DNA from: Aotearoamyces nothofagi
Lineage: Eukaryota > Ascomycota > Leotiomycetes > Leotiales > Tympanidaceae
NCBI GenBank assembly: GCA_015345905.1
Contig: JADDTR010000003.1
Span: forward strand, 1,178,001 to 1,242,000
Length of the DNA stretch: 64,000 bases
Direction of reading: 5' to 3'
A program made the translations under genes and the position numbers. Of the stretch, positions 23,453 through 34,820 are shown in pieces. Positions within the stretch are counted from its first letter, which is position 1. Every line of letters begins with the position of its first letter. The notes below the pieces were generated by a model. The model was given only the letters and a program-made list of their open reading frames with translations. It made no database searches and was not told the DNA's origin.

Positions 23453-24477
23453 TTATTCCTCATCACCAATCTATCACATGGGGTTAGCATGGGCTTCCGT
23501 TGCAGAGGAATCTCGTGCATCATCTTACCTTAGGAGCCAGATAGAATCTGAGGTAACTGCTACCAGCCAAATTGTACTCAACAAGTAGGGGCACCTCATT
23601 CGAAAGGCAAAGCTTGACACTGCTGGAGAGAGCGGACGCTTTGCAGAAGTTGACAAGGTACTTGAGAGAGAAGGTAAGTGCAACAGGTTCGGTAAGCTCA
23701 ATTTCCACGTTCAAATCAGGCTTTTCAACGTTGGTGTGGCTTCGTAGGGTAACAGCTCCATTCCCGATGTCTCCAGCGCATGAGAACTTGACGCCATCCT
23801 TCGAGGCCTCGATAGATACTAAGGATTTATTAGTAGTATTCATAGAGAACAACTTATAATATTACACACCAGATTCAGAGAGAGCCATTAAATCGACACA
23901 GATTCTTCGGAATTCCGATGATGGCATAGAAATTGTGGCAGCATATTCAGTCTCGGGAATACCCAAGTGTTCTTGGTCAATATCCATAAGCTTGAGATCA
24001 TACTCGCTTAGTCTGTCGCTTTCGCTGCTCTCAAAAACGAGGTTCAACACATCAGGCGCGTCTTCGGCCTTGAGGGTAAGAATATCCTCATTCTGTGCCG
24101 CACGGAGGACCTTTGTCAAGGAAGTAAGGTTGACACCGAGTGCAACGTTGCGATCGCATCGGTATGGGGAGAAACCTTCAGCCTTGAGCATCATGGAAAC
24201 AAGGGCAACATGAGAGTTATCCATTGCTTGGAGGGCAATTCCAGAGTCATTGCAGTCGAAATTGCAGTCTTGGACAAGATCTTTAATCGCGTCAACAACC
24301 TGTGCTTGTTAGAAAAGTTTGATATCCAGAATGCTTCGGCATACCTTTTTCAGGAGGTTAGCCTGCTCGAGACGTGCTTCCAACACTACAGAATATTGTT
24401 AGCAATGTGCATTGGTTGTTACACATGTAACAGTGTTCGCAATATGTGTTTGCATCATGGAAGTGATAAAGCTTACT
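23453..24477 (-). CDS. POL30: Proliferating cell nuclear antigen (PCNA), start codon split by an intron
   Basis: Exons complement(23453..23470, 23529..23818, 23870..24299, 24345..24385, 24477) encode 259 aa, the normal length. PCNA is the homotrimeric sliding clamp of DNA replication and repair. Reading gives [45 protein letters not shown], the interdomain loop region [33 protein letters not shown] and the C-terminus YLAPK-IGDEE. No ATG stands before LEARLEQ in the genome: the A of ATG (24477) is separated from TG (24385-24384) by a 91-nt GTAAGC...TAG intron. The last exon has 18 nt. A CGCGAGAAAA element about 130 bp upstream resembles cell-cycle boxes weakly. Confidence 0.95.
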
Positions 24478-25181
24478 CTTGAAATACGGGAGACTGTGGT
24501 GAAGTTGGGTTTTGAATTGAGATCGATTTGAGAAGATGATCGCTTGCTTCGTCAGTTGATGGAAATGAGATGGGTGGACGTGTTTAAAAGAGGCACGACC
24601 CTAGCGTGTTTTCTCGCGTTGAGTGGTTTCCTTTACGCCTTAAAAGATAGGCTTCATTCAACCACCACATTTAACGAGCGACACCCCTTAACACGACAAT
24701 CACGCTTTAGATAGGACAACAGGGTTTTGCACTGCTCTACAGTCATGCCTTGTAATCGAGCAAACCTCTGTCGTTGATGGCTAATAAGAGTTCTCTACTT
24801 CGTAATCTAAGGTGCTCCATTTTCCTCAACATAATCTGTCCCTAGGGACGCTAGCGTCTTGCTGATATATCACATGTCTTGTCTATCCTATCATGCGTTT
24901 CTTTCGAAATTTCAATGTTAGTTTGTAATATTTCTATTCATTTCATTACTTTATAGACACGTGTGTCCTATTAAACTGCCAAACGCCTTCCTGCATGATT
25001 ATCATGGCATAAGATACCCAAGCCACACAATGCCTCCTGTTAAACTAAGTATAGTCTCCCTACCCCCCCAAAAAAACTCACAAAAAATCGATGGCATCTA
25101 TAACTCCTTCGCCGCTATGCAAGTCTCATCCAACCTCTCTCTGTATATCCAATATTATGATATGAAATTCCTATGTCGGAG
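24478..25181. other. Intergenic: PCNA promoter and Inp2-like 3' flank
   Basis: 704 bp. It includes the PCNA 5' UTR/promoter with TTTTCTCGCG at 24609-24618. No other gene is seen; an open frame running into the Inp2-like gene on the opposite strand is a shadow. Confidence 0.5.
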
Positions 25182-27263
25182 TTATATCGACGTCACTCGT
25201 GCCCCTTGTCCTGTTTTGCCTCGTGGTCTGACTTTCAAGTTGATGACAGACTCCAGCTCCCGTAGCATATGTGTATTTGCGTCTGCTTTATCTTTCATAG
25301 ACTCACGTCTCTCACGGTCCTCTTTCATCTTTACGATCCTCTCCTCCCGTGTAAGAGTGCTTCTTTGGCGAGGAACGGCTATTGCTTCGAAAACCTCTTC
25401 TGCCTCGGAGCTGCTCAATTCCAAACTCGAGCCATATTTAGTTTCACCGTTCAACGCCCGCAGTGCATCAGTCGGGCTACCCTCGTCAACTGAAGTTAAC
25501 CCGCCCAAGGATATGGTTGGCGAAAGCATTCCACTCATTGAAGAAATACGTTTCTCGTTCCTATCAATGTTAAGGGCTAGAGCGGCTTTACCTGCTTCCC
25601 ATTCCTGCATCAGCGCTCTGAGATCTACACCTATTGAATCGTACTGAAGCATTAGATTTGGGCCCAGTTCTGATAGATCCTCTGTTTCGTCCAAAGTCTT
25701 GTCGGATTCCTCACGTAAAACATGCAATTTGGCCTGAAGACCTCGAATTCCGGTTGAAAGTTTATTTAGCTTGCGTAGTTGCGCTCGCCATCGCTCTCGG
25801 CCAGGAGTCAAAGGAATTTTTGGTGTTGCTGGCACAGGGAGGTCTGTCGGTGTTAGTATCGATGCAGTTGACACAATAGGTAGCGTTCTCGTACCATATG
25901 TTTCTGCAAGGATCTGACGCAAACGCCTTTCTGCAGTTTTAGTGATAGATGCGGCTGCCTGAATTTCATTGACCGCCGTGCTCCACCTGAAGAAATCCGG
26001 TTTGCCACCGTCTGCGTCCAATGCCAAGAGACAGCAGATGAATACCTTCCTGATCGTATGAAACCTCGCAACGAGGATCTTGAGTACCCTCAACGATTCG
26101 GCATCTTCAAATTCGTTCTCTACATAACCTAAACTAGCTTCCTCGAGATCTAGGTCGTTTATGTCGTAGATATCGTAGTACTTCTCAAGGTCTAGAAACT
26201 CGGCTAGAGGCTTCATTGTAAGGCAAGCTTGATCGTAACGCGGTATGACCTCGACCAAGCAATCGCGCAATGTTCGACGGAGTTGAAGACATCTCCTGTT
26301 CTGACTGCGATCCTCGAGACGGGTAATTGGAGGAAGAGGTGAGCTTCTAATTACTTGTTAATGTTGACGAGGATATTACTTTCGAGTGGACTTACACTCT
26401 GTAGCCACGGGATACAAGCTCAACTTCTTGTATTAGAGATATGGCAGCTGCTATAGTATCATCCAAACATTGAGCTTGGGAAACAAAACTTGTCGTTTCT
26501 ACTAGAGTCTGTTGACGGAGATTCTGAAGCCACTGGCGACGAACATATGTATAGGCCAGAGTAGCCAGAGTTGAAATAGCTGTGAGGACGGCACCGACCC
26601 GTCCCGTAATGCTAGTAAAGCTTGTAGCTCCTCGAGCCCAGTGTATCATCCAGACCAACCCAAACGCTGCAGAGGCAGTGAATCCAGCCCCTGTTAATGT
26701 AGAAGCCCCAAACTGAGGAGCCGCTCTATCTTCTGGGCGCTCATCCTGAGTTTTTGAGTGTCTAGTTTGGCCATGGTATGAATGCTCGCTGAGAAGTTGT
26801 GATGCAACTAGAGTATATCTAAACTGCTCAAGAAACCTTGTATTGTCGGCTCGTCCTAACCGTGAATTCAGTGCTTTCTAAGACATAAGTCAGCTTAAAT
26901 GAGCAAAACCTCTACTAACTCTCGAGAGGGCCTTTAAGGATAAAAGTTCAGGATCCGTACCGAACAGGTATTATGTATTAAAGCAGCTGCACCATTAGTT
27001 GGGGTATCGACTCGTAGAGGTAGAGGCTTGCTGCGAAACTTGGATTGTACAATAGGTCGGCCTCGGGGCGCAAATGATGGTGGCGTCGATGGGGGTGAAT
27101 TATGACGTCTTTGAGCTGGTGCCCATCCTTTCTCGCCGTCTCCCTCACCTATACAAGACAGTCAGCAAACTTGGTTTGTATCGGCCGTGCACTCCTCCGA
27201 AGCGGTAAACTTGCCCTCGAGATACTCTGCGAGCGGCGAGTCTTCGTAGATGACAGCCTCCAT
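25182..27263 (-). CDS. INP2: Vezatin-family / Inp2-like peroxisome inheritance protein
   Basis: Four exons, complement(25182..26346, 26396..26877, 26961..27148, 27215..27263), encode 627 aa beginning MEAVIYEDSPLAEYLEG. Inp2 is the peroxisomal membrane receptor for class V myosin in budding yeasts; vezatin is its metazoan relative. The hydrophobic hairpin AGFTASAAFGLVWMIHWARG...VGAVLTAISTLATLAYTYV is followed by the family signature SLIQEVELVSRGYRVSSP and by KPLAEFLDLEKYYDIYDI. The C-terminal third is charged and partly coiled coil. The first intron has a GC donor (GCAAGT) and a TATAG acceptor, needed to keep the frame. Function is inferred from family; fungal members are poorly studied. Confidence 0.82.
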
Positions 27264-28707
27264 GGAATGATATTATTGTCTCAAACAGTCGCGATCCATG
27301 ATAAGTATGTATCTCCTTGATGGCACATTATCGAGCAGGGCAGTTATGTTGGGTATGGGACGCGTTCCAAGAAGATGGACATGTGTGATTCGCGAATGAT
27401 ATGTTTGGACATGCGATGCGGAGGGCGAAGGTGGCTGTTGACGGTCACCGGGCCCTGAAAATTATTGGCCGTGGTAGCCTGTCGCAGGCCCGTCACAACA
27501 GCCTGGCAGGGAGCCCCTAACGGTAGAACACCAATCTCGGGAGTCTATTTGGGGTACGATCCAATTTCTCGAAACTTTTGGCTTATGTATGGCGCTGGTT
27601 TTACATGATATTAAGAACGTAAGGACCAAGGACGACGGGAGTTTGATTCAGTAATGCCACAGCTCCTTCGTACGCCCAGAAATCCCCTATCGTATATCGG
27701 TGACGGATCCCGGAGCTTTTGTCTTGAGGAGCTGGAAACCGTTGCTGTGGTACCGGAGGCCTGGAGATCTGTGCTTTGCGTCGTGGCTGTTCCGTCTGCA
27801 AATGGCAAGGCTGTCGGCGTGTTTCAAAACGCTTTCAAAACGCGTTCATATAAACAATAAAATGTTGAAGGCGTCACTTGCACGAGAAGGATGGTCTCGA
27901 TCACTGTGGAACTTATCTTCGCGTCCGCGTTCGCGTCCTTCGTCATTTGCATTCCAGCAGCGAGCTCCATTCCATACCCCGGGTTGCAGGTATGGAAGAT
28001 AGATCACGTGGGTTTATGGGAGGAAGGGATTCCGCATTCCTGAACGTGCGGTTGGATTGGAAGCCTCAGTTGAGTTGCTATTCTATGTTGTAGCAACAGA
28101 CTGTACTATTGGGGATTGTGGGAAATGATTCACACGCACTGACGCACAATCAGGTATCTATAGCCAACTCAAACTATTCCAATTTATTTATTGATAACTC
28201 ACCTTCAATTATATTCAATTTAGGGCGTATCAGTGATCTTCTTGTTTTTGATCTCTTGAATATTATAGCAGATATATCCTATGTTAACGAAGATGACGAA
28301 TTTATTCTTGTCAATTAACGAGCTACGCTCTTTCACAGAAATTCAGAATTCATTATAATGCTATTACAGCATTGAGTTTTTTTACGGCCACGAGTATATT
28401 AGACTTTGATTCTATACTACTACACTAGCATCACAGAGATAATTAATCCATGTACGCAACTGATTTGACCTTTCAATACAATCCCAGGAAGGGGATCTTT
28501 GATTGAGTGACTTGGTAAAAGCATGCTCATGCGGTCGCAGTACAGTAAATATTGTTGATGCCTGAACAGCCTGACAAAGCAACGGGATCTCTAATCGTCC
28601 GATTTTCGCGGCCAAACCGCCAGGAAGCAACGACCACCATTGCATCAATTGGACTCCACCCAATATTATACCATCCTGCAACAACTTCCTGAGTACCACC
28701 CGCAAAG
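27264..28707. other. Long intergenic region, no gene supported
   Basis: 1.44 kb. It serves as promoter for the Inp2-like gene on the left and EMC6 on the right. Sequence 28100-28440 is AT-rich. Short open frames on both strands have no recognisable product, splice partners or good context. Confidence 0.5.
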
Positions 28708-29124
28708 ATGTTGTCGGAACGCGAATTACAGATCAACCCTGTTGTGACGGAATCTGTCGCTCACAATACTAAGGTACGGGCCTCCCTCTATCTCATCCGT
28801 CCCATATATGTCAAGATTTGACGCTTACGTTGGCGCTCTCTGCAGACCCTTGCAACCCTACATAATCTCACAGCCTCTCTGTTCGGAATCGGCGCCGGTA
28901 TCCTCGGCCTTGAGTCATATTCGGGCTTCCTATTCTACTTCTTCTTCTCCGTCCTGACCTCAGTCCTCGTATACATCTTCCGGGTACGCTCGACAGCGAG
29001 CAAAGAGTTCGACACCAGCAGATACTTTCGGAGTGCTATAGAATTATGGACCGGAGGATTGCTTGATGGTTTGAGCGGATTCGTTTTAACTTGGACCCTG
29101 TTTTATGGGCTTGTGAGGGCATAG
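28708..29124 (+). CDS. EMC6: ER membrane protein complex subunit 6
   Basis: Exons 28708..28773 and 28846..29124 encode 114 aa; the intron has a GTACGG donor and a TGCAG acceptor and sits in phase 0. EMC6 is a core subunit of the EMC insertase of the ER membrane. The sequence shows MLSERELQINPVVTESVAHN, NLTASLFGIGAGILGLES, then hydrophobic segments GFLFYFFFSVLTSVLVYIF and GLLDGLSGFVLTWTLFYGLV, with DTSRYFRSAIELWTGG between, as in the family. Length matches other EMC6 proteins. Confidence 0.93.
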
Positions 29125-29972
29125 CAAAGAGTAAACAGGAGTGGACGACGGAATTGTACGTGGCATGCTTTTACATCTTGGTCGATACCCAGCATAGGCG
29201 AGAGGGCGTCTTTAAAATAGGTTTATGGTCGAATTAAAGGGTCATATAGAGTGGTAAAAGCTCTTAGATTGACATATCAACAAGTCCTACCAAGCCCTCC
29301 AACTGATATACATCACATGCGGGCACTTTATACGGAAGCCTTTCTTTTCTGTCTTCGGAGCTTCTACAGCGTTCCTTACTGTACCTCCCCTAACATAGTG
29401 CACTTATACCTTCACCTCATCTAGTTTCTTAAACTATTTGTGAGTACCTATGTGGACTTCTGCTATAAGTAGGGATTGCACTTGGCCGTGAATTTTGAAC
29501 GAAGACTGGTTAAGTTAGCATGCTTAACTATAGTTGAAGCGATGAAGGATATCTATATACCTGAATAATTTGATATTAGCACAAGCACCGCCGACCACAG
29601 CGAATATGCAATTTTTGGAGGCTTAAGGTCTGGAGGGACTATGTGAAGTAGCTTGTACTGTATGAACGGAGAAGCCTTTGGTGACGAGGTTTTGTATATT
29701 TGACTCGGCATCTGAATTCCAGTGAGGCCGCGGAGGTTCCGAAAGGAACCAGCGTAGAACTCAACAGCCACATCCTTAAAGTATTGCTACTACTGAGGCT
29801 CATCGGCACATCCACAACCCCTGTCAAGCATTACTGTTGTACTGTCACCGCCGCCACGTGCACCACGTCACCAACCAAGTCGCTAATCTCCAGCCTCGTT
29901 ATCATCTGCAGTGCAGTTCCATATCTAGATCGCCACGGAAAGCCAAGCTTTGATCAGCACCGACAGGGCAAA
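29125..29972. other. Intergenic and Yvc1 leader region
   Basis: 848 bp. From 29700 an open frame runs in phase into the Yvc1 gene, but it looks like untranslated leader: no conserved features and unusual composition. Nothing else is recognised. Confidence 0.5.
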
Positions 29973-32381
29973 ATGCCGAACCGCAACGGACCAAATGCTA
30001 CTATTGCTGTTGGCAGGGACGAAGCAATTGACGAAGAACGGTCGCTGCTGCATGATACGGGCCACTCTGTGTTCGAGAACGTTGGGTATTTCCCGCAGTG
30101 GAGGAGTAATGAGAATGTCCCGGTAGACCCTCACAAAGATTTGCCTGTCTACGAAAATATTCACCGGTATGTGCTAATTCCGGTATTACTATACGATGCT
30201 ACTTGGAAGCACTAACCGATTTTATACGAAAGAATTCGCAAGGAGATTATAGAAGCCGTTGGTACGCCATTTGCTAATGATGTCACATGATTTACGCTTA
30301 CGATATTAGATGACCCTTATAGCCGGGAGCAATTGAAAGATCCACATATGAATGTGGGCATCGTCAGACCTCTCGTTGATCGTTGGTATAAGCCTGAAGA
30401 TTGTTCGATAGGTGAGAGCACGAGTCTCTTCCCACTCAAGACACAATCCCACTAACTCTCTTCAGTATATTGCCTTCTTGTAAACAGGGCCAACTTTCTT
30501 AGAGAACAATCAAGTATACCCCACTACCAATCAGTTAATATCACACGGGCAATTCTTTGCGAGCTGGTGGCAAACCGTATCCTGAGAAGGATCAGCGAAA
30601 CCGATACTTCACCAGCGGGCTTGCTGTTATTGGCAAACATCCTAGTGTCTGTTTTTGACCCATTTCAAAACGCGCCTCATGACATTCGCCAAGAAAATGA
30701 GCATACTTTCAATTGGGCTTTTAGCACGAGAGGCAGCGGATTTAAACGGAAGCTACCGGCCTTAGAAATTGCTATTGTGTCAGAAAGCAAGACATTCCTA
30801 AGTTCTACTGCTTGTCAGAAAGTGGTGAGGGCGATTTATGAGGGCCGAGTGATTTATACCCCCTCGTCTTTCATCGATATACTACCAGATCGCTACAAGC
30901 AAAAGCCAATATCACTATACAACCCGAGGAGTGCTCCTTTACTCAATCAATATCGACTGGTAGTTCCACGTACACGAAACTACATTGAAGTTGGGCAATT
31001 TTTGGTCCTTCTCGTTCTATATATCCTTGTTATGCGTAGACGAGAAAACCTTGGAGAAATATCCTCACTCGAATTGGTTTTTGCCATCTACGCCTTTGGA
31101 TGGACTTTGGACCAGTCTGCAACAATCCTTGAACATGGCTGGCATGTTTACACACAAAATCTGTGGTCATTCCTTGACGTCACATTCATTGCCATCTACG
31201 TTGTGTACGCCGCACTCCGGATCCACGGCATACATACTGGTAAAATCGAATTACACGCGCAAGCAATGGATGTCTTAGCAATGGGAGCACCTGTTCTAGT
31301 ACCCAGGCTGGCATTTAACCTGATGTCAGAAAACATGCTCTTCCTAAGTCTCCGAGCTATGATGGCCGACTTCGCCGCCTTAACAGCTCTTGCAGCCTGG
31401 TGCTTCGGTGGCTTTCTCCTTGCAATGCTATGGCTCGGAAATGGGATTCATACTCCAATAACCATTGCGAAGTGGATGTTGTGGGTATGGTTTGGGCTAG
31501 ATGGATCTGGCATCCAGCGCTCGGTCGAGCTACATAGGTATCTTGGACCGATGCTAATGATTGCTTTCGCTTTCCTGGGAAACACATTATTCCTGACAAT
31601 TCTTGTCTCGATGCTCACAAACACTTTTGCAACCATCGCATCAAATGCAGGTGCTGAGATTCAATACCGCCGATCCGTCCTCACTCTCGAAGGGGTTAAA
31701 AGTGACGCGATATTCGCCTACCAACCACCATTTAACATCCTCGCGGTTCTGATCCTGCTTCCCATAAAGTTTATCGTCTCGCCTCGTTGGTTTCACAAGA
31801 TAAATGTGGCGGCTGTACGGACTTTAAATGCCCCTCTATTACTTGTCATCGGCTATATCGAGCGCCGCACCCTCTGGTCCGATGCCAGAATTAAGCTGAA
31901 CGGTCATTCACGGCTACGGAGGATTGCCAGTTGGACGGGGTTTTGGGGTCTGTCGAGGAATTTCTCAGCGCATGGTGATATCCAAGCAGTGTTTGAAAGC
32001 GAACCCCCTCAATCTAGGGATGATGCTGGTCAGCAAGAGCATGACGACGATGACAGAAACCCTAGCGAGCTAGGAGCCTTCTCCGAAGATGTAGGCGGTA
32101 GTCAAAAATCCGCAGTAAGATTCTCGAGAAAGGATTCGCTGGCGCCTTTTGGCAATCTGAGAGGAACTCTCGAGAACCTCTTGAGCGGTGCTCAAGGTTA
32201 TATGAATGGCGAGGAGAACGGCGAAGGTACCGGCACGAGACTGGATAAGCTGGAGGCATCGATGATGAGAATAGAGATGATGCTGGGAAAGCTTGTGGAG
32301 AATCTCGATGAGCAGAAGGGTGCGGAGGATGAGCCGCTAGAGGAGGAAGATCAGAATCTCAAGGCCGAAGCGCATGAGTAG
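29973..32381 (+). CDS. YVC1: Vacuolar TRP-type cation channel, Yvc1 family
   Basis: Exons 29973..30166, 30233..30261 (29 nt), 30310..30411 and 30466..32381 encode 746 aa. Yvc1/TRPY1 releases vacuolar Ca2+ on stretch or osmotic shock. The cytosolic N-domain has VGIVRPLVDRWYKPED, VYCLLVNRANFLREQ and ITRAILCELVANRILRRISE. Six transmembrane segments span about 330-560 (for example GQFLVLLVLYILVMRR, LWSFLDVTFIAIYVVYAAL), with a re-entrant pore region near WMLWVWFGLDGSG and a last helix FLGNTLFLTILVSMLTNTFA. The C-tail has acidic clusters and a terminal coiled coil (LDKLEASMMRIEMMLGKLVE), which may help tetramer assembly. The start MPNRNGPNA has an A at -3; in-frame upstream codons exist but look non-coding. 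Confidence 0.92.
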
Positions 32382-32609
32382 GCTGTAGGAAGGAGTTGGC
32401 CCTTGGATACCATAGAGGCACTTTGTAAGTGAATATTTTATCATCGAAACCGCTGGTCAGCACCCGAAGACGGCATTTTGCTCGATCCTGCTCTGCCAGT
32501 CCCATACAGCATACCACCGAGCGCCAGGACATGCTCAGCACAAAAGCCATCTCCAGATGCTCCAGGCCAATGGCGCGCACATGAACAAGGATCCCTACTG
32601 CTGCCCATG

Positions 32610-32656
32610 CCATTATCCATTATCCATTATCCATTATCCATTATCCATTATCCATG
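32610..32656 (+). repeat. Microsatellite (CCATTAT)n
   Basis: Between six and seven perfect copies of the heptamer CCATTAT. It is not the TTAGGG telomere unit. Confidence 0.95.
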
Positions 32657-32949
32657 ATGCTGAAAGCTGAGGGACGAGTGTTACAGACACAGACGACATC
32701 CAGGCCACCCGCACGGTCCAACATACAGCAGATAGACGAACGATCCATGATTGGCTAGACGGAAGGACCAGGGGGGGGGCATGCGCTGTGCAGACGTCCA
32801 GCTATCACAAGGTCACAGGGCACGGGAGAGCAGCAGAATCAATATTTCGGACGGAGATTACCGTGGACGGAGGGCCGAGGCGCCGTGGCTTGGGGTCTTG
32901 GATTCAGGCGAAGTACGGGAGGGTTAGGGTAGCCAAGGCAAGGGAGGTA

Positions 32950-32973
32950 CAGCAGCAGCAGCAGCAGCAGCAG
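32950..32973 (+). repeat. Trinucleotide repeat (CAG)8
   Basis: Eight perfect CAG units in non-coding low-complexity DNA. Confidence 0.95.
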
Positions 32974-33430
32974 CCGTGGTTGCGCTGCAAAATGGAGCTG
33001 GGCGGAGGCGGCTGCATTGTAGCGTTATACGGGAGCGTTATAGGGTATCGAGTACTGCCGAGAGCGGTGGTGGTTGTGGGATTGTGTGGCTATATGCGGC
33101 TATAGTAGAGTAGAGTCCTGTCCGTTCACCAAGGGAGGTGTTCTGCTTCCGTGCAGTACCTCAAGACTGCCAGTACCGGCATCTCCCATGTGCTATGGTG
33201 ATATATATCGGCTACAGCCCGCTGCGGCATTACCAGGTACCCACCGTGCCCACCTCAGGCATTGCCGCCCCGTCTCTCCACCAAGCGAGTCTGCGCCAGA
33301 AGGGCTGGACCGGCTGCCAGCATGCTCTCTTCTCCCCACCGCAATCTCGCAATCTTGCAATCTCACGGCTCTACGCTGCAGCCAGTCAGCGACTCGGCCT
33401 CAGGTGACCTTTGCATCCAGAGCAAGATAA

Positions 33431-33470
33431 TGTATCAATGTATCAGTGTATCAATGCATCAGTGTATCAA
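33431..33470 (+). repeat. Octamer repeat (TGTATCAR)5
   Basis: Five copies of TGTATCAA/TGTATCAG, alternating at the last base; one copy has TGCATCAG. Confidence 0.9.
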
Positions 33471-33720
33471 TGTGCCCTGGGTGCTGTACGGTACTGTACA
33501 GTACCAGTATAATCTCAATACAATAAACAGGCAATCGAATACAGCACTGCCAGTCTCCCACAGCCACTCGGTACTACTGCCACAGCACTATAGTGCCCTA
33601 ATGTCCGAATATCCACATAAATACCCAAGGTAAGCCTCGCCTTGCCTGAAGATCCGTCCATGACTTATAAATAAGTTTCGTCTCGGCAACCGACGCTGGC
33701 CTGCTCCGCTGCCGTTCGCT

Positions 33721-33760
33721 CCTGCTCGCTCCTGCTCGCTCCTGCTCTCTCCTGCTCTCT
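33721..33760 (+). repeat. Decamer repeat CCTGCTCKCT x4
   Basis: Two copies of CCTGCTCGCT followed by two of CCTGCTCTCT. Confidence 0.9.
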
Positions 33761-33831
33761 GTGCCTGGCGATCCTTTCCGCCACTGGCTGTCTACAGCAT
33801 GCTGTGCTGCTGGGGCTGCGAAAATACAGTG

Positions 33832-33867
33832 CTGTGCGTGCTGTGCGTGCTGTGCGTGCTGTGCGTG
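33832..33867 (+). repeat. Nonamer repeat (CTGTGCGTG)4
   Basis: Four perfect copies in tandem. Spurious frames across it read LCVLCVLCV. Confidence 0.95.
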
Positions 33868-34388
33868 CTGCACTGCAAGTTTTGCTCGATACGGTACTGT
33901 AGTATGCAAGCAGGGGAGTGCCGGAGCAGTGCCGCTGTTCTACTGTCGACGGCCCTGCTGCCCTGCTGCCCTTCTTTCCCGCCCTGCTACCCACATTGCG
34001 TCCACGGCATCCTGCACCCACAGTGCCACTCCCACACATGCCCACGGCATTTATTGGTAAGGGTCTTTTCTTCTGTTCCTGACAGCAGGGGAGCAGCATA
34101 TCGCGTATATCACTTCCTTGGTCTGCTTTTCTTCTGCCTGCTGTTTTTCTTCTCCTCGTTGCCCAAGCCAACCCATCCGAATTCTCTCTTTTGCTGGTCA
34201 AAGTCACTGTTGCACTCACTCCTTCGTGCCCAGGACAGCCGCTCTTTTCACGTTGCATTCTCGAACCCTGTTGCTCGTCACTGCCAACAAGCCCTGCATC
34301 TGGCGGTGCTCGCAAGTGCATAGACATTTCCGGTACGAGGTCCTAATACCACCCTCAGAGAACATCCTTGAGCTCGGGCTCCCGTCAC

Positions 34389-34820
34389 ATGCGTACCTCA
34401 CCTGCTTCGAGGTCGCGACCACACCGTCCATCTCCTCTCGCCCAAGTCGACTACGGAAGGCCGCTCTCGACCAGCCCGCCAAACATGGCATTGGTGCGGG
34501 ATCCAGCGTTCTGGAAGAGGTTTTCGGCGGCTGTGCATGCGGCCGAGGATGAGGAGAAGGACCTGGCTAGTGCGACGAGCACATCCAGTATGGAGTCCAA
34601 GTACAGGTCAGTTTAAGATGCAGCACATGCATGCTACGTCTCGGAATGGCACGCTGAAAGAGGATTATTTTGGTATAGGGACGACTGGCTACTACGACAG
34701 CATCAGAAGAAGAAGCGAGCTCGACGTATCGCCTGGATCACTCTTCTGGTCATCCTTCTCGTCGCTGCTGCGATTGGAGTAGTCGCTTGGTACTTCACGG
34801 CTGGGAACAAGACAGGTTAA
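34389..34820 (+). CDS. Small tail-anchored membrane protein, conserved style, unknown function
   Basis: Exons 34389..34606 and 34679..34820 encode 119 aa; the intron has a GTCAGT donor and a GGTATAG acceptor. The protein begins MRTSPASRSRPHRPSP; a second start, MALVRDPAFWKRFSAAVH at 34485, is equally plausible and marks where conservation seems to begin. After a short acidic linker and the splice comes DDWLLRQHQKKKRARR, then one hydrophobic helix (IAWITLLVILLVAAAIGVVAWYF) and the end TAGNKTG. The basic cluster before a single C-terminal helix suggests a tail anchor with a cytosolic N-terminus. I recall similar uncharacterised fungal proteins but no function. Confidence 0.72.

Larger units (their letters stand above)
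32382..34388. other. GC-rich low-complexity intergenic block with many microsatellites
   Basis: 2 kb without a supported gene. It contains at least six tandem arrays, the principal ones listed separately, and an overlapping TACTGTACAGTA at 33492-33503. Open frames up to 220 codons translate the repeats (runs such as LCVLCVLCV or QQQQQQ) and are rejected. Confidence 0.65.

Noticed and set aside
29700-29972. 91-codon in-frame N-terminal extension of Yvc1
   Set aside because: Open but unlike the family, with cysteine/threonine-rich low-quality sequence; treated as leader.
32610-32656. CCATTAT array as telomere-like DNA
   Set aside because: The fungal telomere unit is TTAGGG; this heptamer is different and lies inside the window.
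33665-34327. 220-codon frame on the minus strand and a 174-codon frame on the plus strand
   Set aside because: Both read the CTGTGCGTG and CCTGCTCGCT arrays; Cys/Leu and Arg/Thr runs are repeat artefacts.
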